DNA of 53,229 nt from JBCCTX01 sp964468435 (lineage in GTDB: Bacteria; Bacteroidota; Bacteroidia; J057), in the NCBI GenBank assembly GCA_964468435.1, contig CAYXVE010000037.1, positions 1 to 53,229 on the forward strand. The letters run 5' to 3'. Positions 1 through 8,439 of the stretch are shown piece after piece. How positions within the stretch are numbered: the stretch's first letter is position 1; each line of letters starts with the position of its first letter. The notes below the pieces were generated by a model. It saw only the letters and a list, made by a program, of their open reading frames with translations. It ran no database searches and had not been told where the DNA came from. The position numbers and the translations under genes were made by a program.

Positions 1-266
1 GCATTATTATTTATCGCACAAAATTTCGTAAGATTATCTTCATGCGTATTCAAAGCATCGAACATTAGATACCGAGCATCTGGAAAAAAATTCATGCATT
101 TTTTTGACCATCTACCATCTGAAGCACCTACATCTATAACTGTGTTAATTTTGATCTCTCTTGATTTGCAGCGCTTTAGCGCGCCTATCATCGAAAAATC
201 CCCTTCTATGCGATTCAGACTATATCCAGCCTTGCGGATAGTTTTTTGTATAACTTTCTTAAGCAT
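1..266 (-). CDS. FkbM-like SAM-dependent methyltransferase, N-terminal part (runs off left edge)
   Basis: An open frame begins with ATG at 266 and stays open to the left edge, giving about 88 residues. Residues 43-54 read VIDVGASDGRWS, the glycine-rich SAM-binding motif I of class I methyltransferases. It is followed by a second beta strand ending in FD (69-70), where FkbM-type enzymes place the acidic residue that holds the SAM ribose. The N-terminus is basic and has no signal peptide, so the protein is cytosolic. FkbM-like enzymes O-methylate sugars or natural products and are often found in polysaccharide clusters, but the rest of this locus is outside the window. The substrate is unknown. 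Confidence 0.72.
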   Translation of the reverse strand, partial: MLKKVIQKTIRKAGYSLNRIEGDFSMIGALKRCKSREIKINTVIDVGASDGRWSKKCMNFFPDARYLMFDALNTHEDNLTKFCAINNN

Positions 267-623
267 CGATTAAATTTTTTTCTTAGAAAATATAATTAAA
301 ACACTATATTCTACATAGCAAATATACACTAACCCATCACAAATCATTGCTGCCAAACCACAAAAAATGAAGACTATATTAAAACTTTTAAAAACTAAGT
401 TAGATAGTTATGAGCTTTGGAATTAATCAGGTTTTATTGAGAAAAAAGGCTTTCTCACATCTTCTCTTATCGGAGCAAAAATCATGGATTCTTAACTCAT
501 CGAGAACATGCAGAGAAAGCCCAATGCATTCCTTAACTTAACACTATGCATACATAACGCACAGATCTATCCCAGATTGTATGATGTCATAAATTATCCG
601 GATATCTGAAAGGTTTTATATTT
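267..623. other. Intergenic region, about 360 nt, no gene seen
   Basis: This AT-rich stretch lies between the 5' end of the FkbM-like gene and the 3' end of the sugar-dehydrogenase-like gene. A 33-codon frame on the plus strand (from about 510) has no recognisable content. I see no convincing promoter, hairpin or RNA gene. Confidence 0.5.
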
Positions 624-1814
624 TTAGGACTTTTTGCCACCTGTATAAGTCAATTTATAGATATTACTTCCATGGTCATCAGAGATCAATATTGATCCAT
701 CCGGCGCTACCACAATATCGACAGGACGTCCCAGTACATCTCCCGATTCAGTGAGAAAGTCAACATATACGAGTTCACCATAGGGTTTACCATTGTCAAA
801 AAACACCCGAGTCACACAGTAGCCATCTTTATTACTGCGATTCCAGGAGCCGTGATAAGCTACAAAGGCATCCCCATGAGCTTCATCCGGAAATTGATCA
901 CCTGTATAAAACTCCATGGCATTAGGCGCCCAGTGAGCTCCCGATGCCCAGGCAGGTGGAGTCGTTTTTGAGGCTAGCTCTACAATATCATCCCGCTCCA
1001 TGTATTCGTAGCGCGGTAAACGGTTGCCCGTAATATAGGGATGGCCGTAAAAAGCACCCTTTACATAGTGATTCATTTCTCCTGGAGGATTCAAATCGGT
1101 GATGGGTTGACTGTTTTTCTGATCCTCTTTTTTCTCCATAATCCCGCCAAACCAGTCACTACCGTGATCCATTCCCCATATTTCATTGGTACCCGGACGT
1201 ATCACCAGTTTTTCCGTATTTCTCAACCCAGTCGCAAAAAGTTTCTTATCTCCTCCATTCAAGTCAAATGACCAGATTTTCAGCCTCTCTGTATCCGTTT
1301 CATCCGTAATATTTCCACTACAACCAATTGCAGTATATAATCTTTCATTATTGATAACGACAGGCCTCCACCAATGCCCACCTCCCTTGGGAAGCTTTCC
1401 TTCTTCTATGACTGTAACGGTTTTATCTGCTACTCCATCCTGATTATCATCTTTTGCCTTGAATATCGCTCCAGACTCAGTAAACCAGAGCCATCCTTCA
1501 TGCCAATACATGCCATGTACCGTCTTATGGCCTTTGACAAATATGTTTTTCGTCTCATAATAGCCATCACCATCGCCATCTTTCAGTGCTAGGATCTCCC
1601 CTTCCCTTGGAAAAGAGACATAGAGCGTTCCATCCGGCCCAAATTCCATAAAGCGTGGACTCTTGAGATCCGATTGAACGATACTCAGTTCATATCCCTC
1701 TCTCACCTGAATGCGGTTATCAGGTTGAGTAGACTGAGCGTGCAAGTCGGTGAGGATGAAAAGCATCAATCCCAGTATAAACGAGGTAAATTGTTTGATA
1801 GGTTTTAATTTCAT
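624..1814 (-). CDS. Secreted PQQ-dependent sugar dehydrogenase-like six-bladed beta-propeller
   Basis: The 396-residue protein has a signal peptide (about 1-27, cut after HAQ). The rest matches the glucose/sorbosone dehydrogenase family (COG2133-like propellers). Repeated blade motifs include FGPDGTLYVSF (58-68) and, near the end, VAPDGSILISDDHGSNIYKL. Acidic loops DGDGDG (79-84) and DDNQDGVAD (122-130) look like calcium sites. The segment WAPNAMEFYTGDQFP followed by AYHGSWNRS is typical of the sorbosone-dehydrogenase branch. The family oxidises sugars in the periplasm using PQQ, but members with no proven activity are common. No PQQ biosynthesis genes are in the window. The gene stands alone and its 5' leader carries a 15-bp tandem duplication. 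Confidence 0.8.
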   Translation of the reverse strand: MKLKPIKQFTSFILGLMLFILTDLHAQSTQPDNRIQVREGYELSIVQSDLKSPRFMEFGPDGTLYVSFPREGEILALKDGDGDGYYETKNIFVKGHKTVHGMYWHEGWLWFTESGAIFKAKDDNQDGVADKTVTVIEEGKLPKGGGHWWRPVVINNERLYTAIGCSGNITDETDTERLKIWSFDLNGGDKKLFATGLRNTEKLVIRPGTNEIWGMDHGSDWFGGIMEKKEDQKNSQPITDLNPPGEMNHYVKGAFYGHPYITGNRLPRYEYMERDDIVELASKTTPPAWASGAHWAPNAMEFYTGDQFPDEAHGDAFVAYHGSWNRSNKDGYCVTRVFFDNGKPYGELVYVDFLTESGDVLGRPVDIVVAPDGSILISDDHGSNIYKLTYTGGKKS

Positions 1815-1825
1815 CTTGTGAATTT

Positions 1826-1855
1826 TTAGTGTGATTTATTTTAGTGTGATTTATT
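1826..1855. repeat. 15-bp perfect tandem duplication in the 5' leader of the sugar-dehydrogenase-like gene
   Basis: TTAGTGTGATTTATT occurs twice back to back (1826-1840 and 1841-1855), 11 nt upstream of the start codon at 1814. It looks like a recent slippage or duplication event in the untranslated leader. Confidence 0.9.
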
Positions 1856-1924
1856 GAGAAACAAGAAGCCGGGTTCGTTGATATAGTGAATATTTTTCTA
1901 GTACAATCTCAGGATTTTTTTCGA

Positions 1925-2506
1925 TTAGTCAAGAACTTCCAGGGCCACCTTTATAGTATTTAACAGGCCTTCGCGGTCATCTGTAACCTTGATTACTACC
2001 TGAAGCCCGTTGTAGAGTGTGAATAACAGGGTAGAAATGGCTTTTAAATCCTTGTTGGGAGCAATCTGCTCCAGTTCTTCGCCCTGCTTCAGGTACTGAT
2101 AAAACAATTCTTCAAACTTTTGTTTGTTTTCGGCCAGCACTGTTTGCAAGAAAGGATTAACAGGGATCAATTCCGTGGTAGTATTGACAACAAAACAACC
2201 TTTCCTGTCTACATCCTCACAGGATTGAATAATCGTTTGCTCAAATAGCTTATACAATCCATTTTTCACATCGGAATGCCGGTTTAAAAAATCTATTATA
2301 TGCTCTCTATTACTTAGTTGATAATAGCGGAATGCTTTTTCAAAGAGACTCTCTTTACTTCCATAAGCATTGTAAATACTGGCGCGGTTGATCCCGAGAT
2401 GATCTACCAGATCCTGTATAGAAGTGGCATGAAATCCTTGTTTCCAGAATAGCTCCATAGCTTTCTGAAGAACTTTGGTTTCGTCGAATACTTTGGCTCT
2501 GGGCAT
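1925..2506 (-). CDS. TetR/AcrR-family transcriptional repressor
   Basis: A 193-residue regulator. I place the start at the internal ATG at 2506 because TetR homology begins there (MPRAKVFDETKVLQKAM). The open frame extends upstream but overlaps the end of the SDR gene and has no family resemblance. The helix-turn-helix is at about 28-47, followed by the typical IYNAYGSKESLFEKAF segment. The C-terminal ligand domain contains DRKGCFVVNTTTEL, a cysteine-bearing motif seen in regulators of small electrophile or redox-responsive SDR genes. It lies 79 nt downstream of the SDR gene on the same strand, so the pair is probably co-regulated. Two matching operators sit upstream of the SDR gene. Confidence 0.9.
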   Translation of the reverse strand: MPRAKVFDETKVLQKAMELFWKQGFHATSIQDLVDHLGINRASIYNAYGSKESLFEKAFRYYQLSNREHIIDFLNRHSDVKNGLYKLFEQTIIQSCEDVDRKGCFVVNTTTELIPVNPFLQTVLAENKQKFEELFYQYLKQGEELEQIAPNKDLKAISTLLFTLYNGLQVVIKVTDDREGLLNTIKVALEVLD

Positions 2507-2529
2507 AGGATTTTTTCTACTAAACGAAA

Positions 2530-2564
2530 AATGGAGGAAGTCGTTTTCATAGACTTCCTCCATT
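2530..2564 (-). terminator. Hairpin between the SDR and TetR genes, terminator-like
   Basis: The arms are 13 bp and perfectly complementary (2530-2542 and 2552-2564) around a 9-nt loop. On the minus strand the hairpin starts about 20 nt after the SDR stop codon and is followed by a short T-rich run. It may end or attenuate SDR transcripts, so that TetR is expressed at a lower level by read-through. Confidence 0.65.
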
Positions 2565-2585
2565 AAGTCAACAAAAAGAATTGTT

Positions 2586-3341
2586 TCAGGATAAAACGGA
2601 ATTGATATTGATACCTCCGTCGATATTGATCTCACTACCCGTGATATACCAGGCATCATCTGAGGCCAGGAAAGTCACGAGGTGAGCGATCGCTTCAGGA
2701 GTCCCAAATTCTTTGAGTGGAACACGATTTTGCATAGCAGTAGCAAAACCTTGTATCTGTTCCTGACTCATACCCGTCTTGCCAAAAATATCTGTTGCTA
2801 CCGGTCCGGGGTTGACGGCATTCACACGGATCTTTCGTGGAGCCAGCTCCGTGGCAGCGGTACGCGTATATGAGTTCATGGCTGCTTTACTTGCTGCATA
2901 TATGGCTGTATTGGCCATCCCGGTATATGCATTGATCGAGGAAAGATTGATGACTGATGCACCTTCATTTAGGATAGGAAGAAATTTTTCCAACGTAAAT
3001 ACAGCCCCTTTGAAATTAATATCCATGGTCGTATCAAACACAGTCTCATCAAATCCTCCAATAGGAGTTGGAAAAAATACCCCTGCATTGATAAATAGTA
3101 TGTCGACTTTACCAAAGTTTGCTTCTACCTCTACCACCAGCTTCTCAATGTCTCCCAGCTTACCCTGATCAGCTATGATGCCCGTTGCACCCAACTTAGA
3201 AGCAGAGGTTTTCACTTTTTCGGGATTGCGACCTGTGATGATCACTTTTGCTTCATGTTTGATGAAGTCCTTGGCTGCAGCATATCCAATGCCGCTGTTA
3301 CCACCTGTAATTACTGCCAGTTTTCCAGATAACTTATTCAT
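2586..3341 (-). CDS. Short-chain dehydrogenase/reductase (SDR) family oxidoreductase
   Basis: This 251-residue classical SDR has the NAD(P)-binding motif TGGNSGIG (12-19), the NAG motif (85-87), the catalytic Ser (S134/S135) and YAASK with Tyr148 and Lys152. The later NPGPVATDIF and SEINIDGG segments are also standard. The family reduces carbonyls or oxidises alcohols in the cytosol; the substrate cannot be read from sequence. Arg38 after the second strand (ITGRN) suggests NADP(H) preference, as an inference. The next gene downstream encodes a TetR repressor, and two TetR-type operators lie 30-80 nt upstream, so the pair looks like a self-regulated stress or detoxification unit. Confidence 0.93.
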   Translation of the reverse strand: MNKLSGKLAVITGGNSGIGYAAAKDFIKHEAKVIITGRNPEKVKTSASKLGATGIIADQGKLGDIEKLVVEVEANFGKVDILFINAGVFFPTPIGGFDETVFDTTMDINFKGAVFTLEKFLPILNEGASVINLSSINAYTGMANTAIYAASKAAMNSYTRTAATELAPRKIRVNAVNPGPVATDIFGKTGMSQEQIQGFATAMQNRVPLKEFGTPEAIAHLVTFLASDDAWYITGSEINIDGGININSVLS

Positions 3342-3370
3342 TTTTAGCCGTTAATTTTATCTAGTGAATA

Positions 3371-3420
3371 TTAGAACAAATGTTCCATAATAAATATGTT
3401 ATTTGGAACGATCATTCTAA
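3371..3420. promoter_or_regulatory. Pair of inverted 17-bp TetR-type operators upstream of the SDR-TetR unit
   Basis: Two copies of TGGAAC-N5-TTCTAA occur in opposite orientation, at 3371-3387 (reads TTAGAACAAATGTTCCA on the plus strand) and 3404-3420 (TGGAACGATCATTCTAA). Each is an imperfect palindrome. Their centres are 33 bp apart, about three helical turns, so bound dimers would sit on the same DNA face. The position right in front of the SDR start fits autorepression by the TetR protein encoded downstream. Confidence 0.68.
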
Positions 3421-3574
3421 ATAAAGGTTGCAAATATCGCTAAAAAAATTTAAGGATAATGACCATAAAGGATTCCAGGCGCTTCAGAGAAAAGTTTTTT
3501 ACCAACAAGACGAGAAAATAATTGCTAACATGATAAAAATTCAAGATGAATATTGACAAATATCATTACCATTT

Positions 3575-3592
3575 CTACCTAATTTTAGGTAG
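3575..3592. promoter_or_regulatory. 18-bp palindrome upstream of the metal efflux operon
   Basis: CTACCTAATTTTAGGTAG has two perfect 8-bp arms around a TT centre and lies 21 nt before the start of the small His-rich protein that heads the cusA-cusB locus. The position suggests an operator for a metal-responsive regulator, which is not encoded nearby. The regulator family cannot be named from this sequence alone. Confidence 0.5.
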
Positions 3593-3613
3593 TATTACAT
3601 CAGAAAATCGTTT

Positions 3614-3994
3614 ATGGGCGATATGCTGAATCTAAAACATATCATTTCGGTATACACGGGTATATTGATCCTGTTTCATACAGTATTTACTCATGATCAT
3701 CATCTTAGCTCTACAAATGAGCTTATTATTGTTTGCAATCACAGTGTAAGTGTACCTACGTTGTTCTCCCATCTGGAATTATTTCTCCATCAAGATCTTG
3801 GACCAGGACATTTTGACTATGATCCAGGCTTCTATCCTGATTATTCTATTGACGGAAATGGAGTATTCTATTCATATATTCTGATTTTATATACAAAATT
3901 ATTATTCTCTCCAACGTCCTACGCTTCGATTTTTTCAACAACTATTTCCAACAACTCCTCCAGTCCCAGAGCACCGCCAGTCTTAATATCCTAG
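3614..3994 (+). CDS. Small His-rich exported protein at the head of the metal efflux locus
   Basis: A 126-residue protein with a hydrophobic N-terminus (about 7-25, signal peptide or anchor) followed by histidines (HDHH at about 27-30, then scattered His and Asp such as HFDYDPGF). The C-terminus reads SSSPRAPPVLIS. Short His-rich exported proteins of variable sequence often precede CusA-type pumps in Bacteroidota, where they are presumed metal chaperones or sensors. I do not recognise a named domain. It is co-directional with cusA, 125 nt upstream. A second hydrophobic patch lies at about 87-100. Confidence 0.55.
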   Translation: MGDMLNLKHIISVYTGILILFHTVFTHDHHLSSTNELIIVCNHSVSVPTLFSHLELFLHQDLGPGHFDYDPGFYPDYSIDGNGVFYSYILILYTKLLFSPTSYASIFSTTISNNSSSPRAPPVLIS

Positions 3995-4119
3995 TTTGTA
4001 CCCCTTCATATTATTTAAACCTATCTAACAAGTCATCCAGAATCACAGTCAGGTCGTGGCCTGTCATGAATTGCCGGATACTATAGCATATTAACCAGAA
4101 CATATATTCTTCATTTTCC

Positions 4120-7100
4120 ATGATCCAGCGAATTATTCATTTTTCAGTGAATCAAAAATTTATTGTAGGGTTACTGGTACTGGTACTGATCGGATTGGGC
4201 ATCCATGCGATGTTTCGCATCCCTATTAACGCCGTGCCAGATATTACCAATAACCAGGTACAAGTCGTAACCGTCTCACCCTCGCTGGCGGCACAGGAGG
4301 TGGAGCAGTTGATCACCTACCCGGTAGAAGTGGCCATGGCCAATCTTCCGGATGTAGTTGAGGTTAGATCTATCTCTCGATATAGTCTGTCAGTGGTCAC
4401 CATCGTCTTTGATGACCATGTCCCCATCCTCGATGCACGTCAGCTTGTCAAAGAACAGATCAGCGTAGCTGCTTCAGAAATACCGACAGGTCTCGGATCA
4501 CCCGAACTTATGCCGATAACTACCGGTCTGGGAGAGATATACCAATACACCGTCGAGGCGAAGCCAGGATATGAAGACGAGTATGATGCAATGGAACTGC
4601 GAACGATCCAGGATTGGATCGTAAAACGTCAACTGGCTGGAATTCAGGGCATTGTAGAGATCAGCAGTTTTGGTGGTTACCTCAAACAGTATGAAGTCGC
4701 CGTCGATCCTCAAAAAATGCGTAGCCTGGGAGTAACGATACCTGAGGTAATCGCAGCTCTGGAGCGAAATAACGAAAACTCTGGTGGAAGCTACCTTCAA
4801 AAACAAAGCAATGCTTTTTATATCCGTACATCCGGCAGGGTACATCAGGAGGAAGATATCCGCCAGGTATTCATCTGTGAGGAAAATGGAGTTCCGGTAC
4901 TGGTGAAAGATATCGCAGAAGTAGGCCTGGGTAGTGCTCCGAGATATGGCGCCATGACACACAATGGTGTTGGGGAAGCTGTAGGCGGAATTACCCTGAT
5001 GCTAAAGGGTGCAAACTCTTCTAAGGCTATCAACGCTGTCAAGGAACGGATCGAGCAGGTACAAAAATCCCTGCCTGAGGGTGTAGTTATCAAACCCTAT
5101 CTGGACCGGGCTGAACTGGTCCGCAGGACTATCATGACCGTGAGTAGTAACCTGATCGAAGGAGGATTGATCGTCATACTGGTCTTGGTTTTTGTATCGG
5201 GAAACCTACGGGCGGGTCTCATTGTGGCCTCGGTCATTCCTCTGTCTATGCTGTTTGCACTGATTATGATGCAGATATTCAATGTTTCTGCCAATCTCAT
5301 GTCGCTAGGAGCTATTGATTTTGGGATTGTGGTGGATGGAACCGTAGTGATTGTGGAAAATATCCTCTACGTACTATTTACCTATCACATGGGCAAACGC
5401 TTAAGCCAAGACCAAATGGATCAGATCGTAGCAGATTCCGCAACTACCATCTATCGTGCTGCCTCTTTTGGGATTCTGGTCATCCTGGTGGTGTTTTTGC
5501 CCATTATGACCCTGACAGGAATAGAGGGAAAAATGTTTCGCCCCATGGCATATTCTGTATCATTTGCTGTATTTGGTGCCTTATTGCTTTCTCTCACCTA
5601 TGTCCCGATGATGTCTGCCTGGCTGCTCAACAAGCATATTAAAACTACTAAAAACCTACCTGACAGAATAATGGCCTGGCTGAGAGAAAGATACAGACCG
5701 TTGCTGAAGCGTGCATTATTACACCCTTACCTGGTCATTCTCATAGCACTTTCCCTTCTAGGTTCTGCTGTATTTGTATTTGATACATTAGGAGCTGAAT
5801 TTATCCCAACTTTGGAAGAGGGGGATCTGGCCATGCAGATGACAATACAGCCAGGCAGTTCCCTGAATGAAAGTATTGGGATGGCCAATAAGGCCGAAAG
5901 AATCTTACTGAAAAATTTCCCTGAAGTAAAGGAGGTCATATCCAAAATCGGTACTGCAGAAGTACCAACTGATCCCATGGCCATAGAAGATGCCGATATC
6001 ATGATCATACTCAAGGACAAAGCCGAATGGGTAAGTGCTTCAACACGTGAAGGATTAGCAGAAGCCATGAAAGAAAAACTCAATATCATTGCAGGAGCAG
6101 AGTTTGAGTTTACACAGCCTATTCAGCTTCGCTTCAATGAACTGATGACCGGAGCAAAGACAGATGTGGCTGTAAAAATTTTTGGAGAAGACTTGCAGGA
6201 ACTAGCCATACTGGGAAGACGAGCAGAGGAAATTATCTCTGGTATACCGGGTGCAGCAGACGTACGACTCGAACAGACAGAAGGCCTTCCACAGTTACTG
6301 ATAACGTATGACCGTTCCAAAATCGCTCAATATGGGCTCAATATCCAAACGCTTAATACCATTATCCGTTCAGCCTATGCAGGTGAAACCGCAGGTGTGG
6401 TCTTTGAGGGAGAACGAAAGTTTGATCTGGTAGTGAGATTGCAGGAACGATACAGAGGAGACCTCGACCTGAGTCAGTTATTTGTAACCCTACCTGATGG
6501 ATCTAGGGATATCCCGCTCAGTGAAGTTGCTACTTATACCTACCAGGAAGGTCCTATGCAAATATCCCGTAATGATGCCCGTAGACAGATAACAGTAGGT
6601 GTCAATGTGAGGAACCGAGATGTAGCGAGCCTGGTATCTGAAATCGAACAGGAACTGGATGCCAGGCTGGATGCTCCTCCAGGATACTATGTGAGATATG
6701 GGGGGCAGTTTGAAAACCTACGCACAGCTCAACGCCGCCTGATGGTAGCCGTACCCGCCGCGATGGTATTGATACTGATCCTGCTTTACTTCGCCTTCAG
6801 CTCTATCAGGTACGCGTTACTGATTTTCACTGCCGTGCCACTCTCTGCAATTGGTGGCATCGTTGCACTTTGGGTTAGAGATATGCCTTTCAGCATCTCG
6901 GCTTGGATTGGCTTTATTACCCTGTTTGGCGTTTCTGTTACGGATGGGATCGTAATACTGAGTCAATTCAATGCACTCCGTAAGGAGGAAGGAAAAACCC
7001 TCAAAGAAGCTATTGTGGAAGGAGGCAGCATACGTCTCAGGCCGGTATTAATGACATCGATTGTAGCTGCTTTGGGATTTCTTCCCATGGCACTCTCCAC

Positions 7101-8439
7101 CTCAGCTGGTGCTGAGGTACAGAAGCCACTCGCCACCGTTGTGATAGGCGGTATTATCAGTGCAACCATTCTCACCCTACTTGTTTTGCCGGTTTTGTAT
7201 TATCTCGTGAACAGGAAGTCCGAACAAAATATTTCATCTACACCTGCTATGATGATCCTGATATTCCTGGTGATAGGTAGTACTGCTCAGATCCAAGCCC
7301 AGGAACAGGAATTTTCCCTGGAGTTTGCCACGCAATATGCAATAGAGCATCATCCACTTATCTCTCAATCAGAATTGACTATACAGCGGGAACAAGCCTT
7401 GAGAAAAGGAACCTTCCAGTTACCCCCATTACAGGTAATGTATCAATATGGGGAGATTGATGCTCGGGAGAATGATTACTCGCTGAATGTCAGTCAATCC
7501 CTGGGATCACTGCTGGAGCATTCCCGGAGGAGAAATTATCAGGATGCAGCCATAGACCTGGCAGAAGCAGAAAGAAACAGGCTGATCCAGCAAGTTCGCT
7601 ATCAGGTAGCACTAGCCTGGCAGGACTGGCGATACCGCCAGCAACTGACTACGCTATACCTTCGTCAAAGCCGATGGTACGATGAGTTGGCAACCCGAGC
7701 TACAGTACAACGGGAAGTAGGAGAGATCGAACCACTAGATTACCGCCTGGTCACGGCACAACAGAATGAAGTAGAACGCAAACTGCTGCAAGCCGGCCTG
7801 AAACAGGAACAGGCTGCTTCTGCCCTGAGACGGATTGCCTTCTGGGAGGATGATCTAATACCTTCCGCTGACAGCCTCATCCCACTGGATGATCAACTCA
7901 TTAATCATGATATGTCTTTGTCATATACACTTATGGCTCCGTACGAAAAATCTGTTTACCTGAATCAACAAGAAATCCAGCTTCAACGTTCGCAATTTTT
8001 TCCTTCCATCTCAGTAGGATATTTCATTCAGGAGTTGGAGGATCAAACGGGGCTACAAGGAGTAACACTAGGAGTATCTATCCCCTTGTGGAGGAAACCC
8101 ATCAAATCGCAAATCCAATCGGCAAGTATTTCTACAGAAATAGCCGAGCGGGAACTAGCCTACCAACAGTATCAGCAGAAATCACTCATGGCACAGGCAT
8201 GGGAAAATGTGATCAGCTACCGCGAACAGTACAATACACTGGGAACGTCGCAACTTGAACTGGCAAGCGAAGTTCGCAATACCGCACAGACCCAGCTTCA
8301 GGCAGGAGAAGTAGATTATTTCCGCTATGTACAAAGTCTGGACAAGGCACTGGAATGGGAATTATCCTACTGGAAACTTTTACATGAATACAATCAATCA
8401 ATCATCACCCTAAAATATTACCTGGCAAATGAACTATAA
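4120..8439 (+). CDS. cusA: CusA/CzcA-type RND metal efflux pump fused to a TolC-like outer membrane factor
   Basis: Residues 1 to about 1035 are a full HME-RND transporter: N-terminal TM helix, RIPINAVPDIT, periplasmic pore domains, and the TM4 proton-relay motif AIDFGIVVDGTVVIVEN (398-414) with D400, D406 and E413, as in monovalent/divalent cation pumps. At about 1041-1061 there is a second signal-like segment (MMILIFLVIGSTAQIQAQ) that ends in an AQAQ-type cleavage site. The remaining 380 residues are an alpha-helical outer membrane efflux protein (CusC/TolC family). Fusions of this kind occur in Bacteroidota. The internal signal sequence suggests that the outer membrane part is exported and cut free. 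The cusB start codon overlaps its end by 11 nt, so the two are translationally coupled. The exported ion (Cu/Ag or Co/Zn/Cd) cannot be fixed. Confidence 0.93.
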   Translation: MIQRIIHFSVNQKFIVGLLVLVLIGLGIHAMFRIPINAVPDITNNQVQVVTVSPSLAAQEVEQLITYPVEVAMANLPDVVEVRSISRYSLSVVTIVFDDHVPILDARQLVKEQISVAASEIPTGLGSPELMPITTGLGEIYQYTVEAKPGYEDEYDAMELRTIQDWIVKRQLAGIQGIVEISSFGGYLKQYEVAVDPQKMRSLGVTIPEVIAALERNNENSGGSYLQKQSNAFYIRTSGRVHQEEDIRQVFICEENGVPVLVKDIAEVGLGSAPRYGAMTHNGVGEAVGGITLMLKGANSSKAINAVKERIEQVQKSLPEGVVIKPYLDRAELVRRTIMTVSSNLIEGGLIVILVLVFVSGNLRAGLIVASVIPLSMLFALIMMQIFNVSANLMSLGAIDFGIVVDGTVVIVENILYVLFTYHMGKRLSQDQMDQIVADSATTIYRAASFGILVILVVFLPIMTLTGIEGKMFRPMAYSVSFAVFGALLLSLTYVPMMSAWLLNKHIKTTKNLPDRIMAWLRERYRPLLKRALLHPYLVILIALSLLGSAVFVFDTLGAEFIPTLEEGDLAMQMTIQPGSSLNESIGMANKAERILLKNFPEVKEVISKIGTAEVPTDPMAIEDADIMIILKDKAEWVSASTREGLAEAMKEKLNIIAGAEFEFTQPIQLRFNELMTGAKTDVAVKIFGEDLQELAILGRRAEEIISGIPGAADVRLEQTEGLPQLLITYDRSKIAQYGLNIQTLNTIIRSAYAGETAGVVFEGERKFDLVVRLQERYRGDLDLSQLFVTLPDGSRDIPLSEVATYTYQEGPMQISRNDARRQITVGVNVRNRDVASLVSEIEQELDARLDAPPGYYVRYGGQFENLRTAQRRLMVAVPAAMVLILILLYFAFSSIRYALLIFTAVPLSAIGGIVALWVRDMPFSISAWIGFITLFGVSVTDGIVILSQFNALRKEEGKTLKEAIVEGGSIRLRPVLMTSIVAALGFLPMALSTSAGAEVQKPLATVVIGGIISATILTLLVLPVLYYLVNRKSEQNISSTPAMMILIFLVIGSTAQIQAQEQEFSLEFATQYAIEHHPLISQSELTIQREQALRKGTFQLPPLQVMYQYGEIDARENDYSLNVSQSLGSLLEHSRRRNYQDAAIDLAEAERNRLIQQVRYQVALAWQDWRYRQQLTTLYLRQSRWYDELATRATVQREVGEIEPLDYRLVTAQQNEVERKLLQAGLKQEQAASALRRIAFWEDDLIPSADSLIPLDDQLINHDMSLSYTLMAPYEKSVYLNQQEIQLQRSQFFPSISVGYFIQELEDQTGLQGVTLGVSIPLWRKPIKSQIQSASISTEIAERELAYQQYQQKSLMAQAWENVISYREQYNTLGTSQLELASEVRNTAQTQLQAGEVDYFRYVQSLDKALEWELSYWKLLHEYNQSIITLKYYLANEL

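Noticed and set aside
2507..2659. N-terminal extension of the TetR frame
   Set aside because: It overlaps the end of the SDR gene and shows no TetR resemblance; homology starts at the ATG at 2506.
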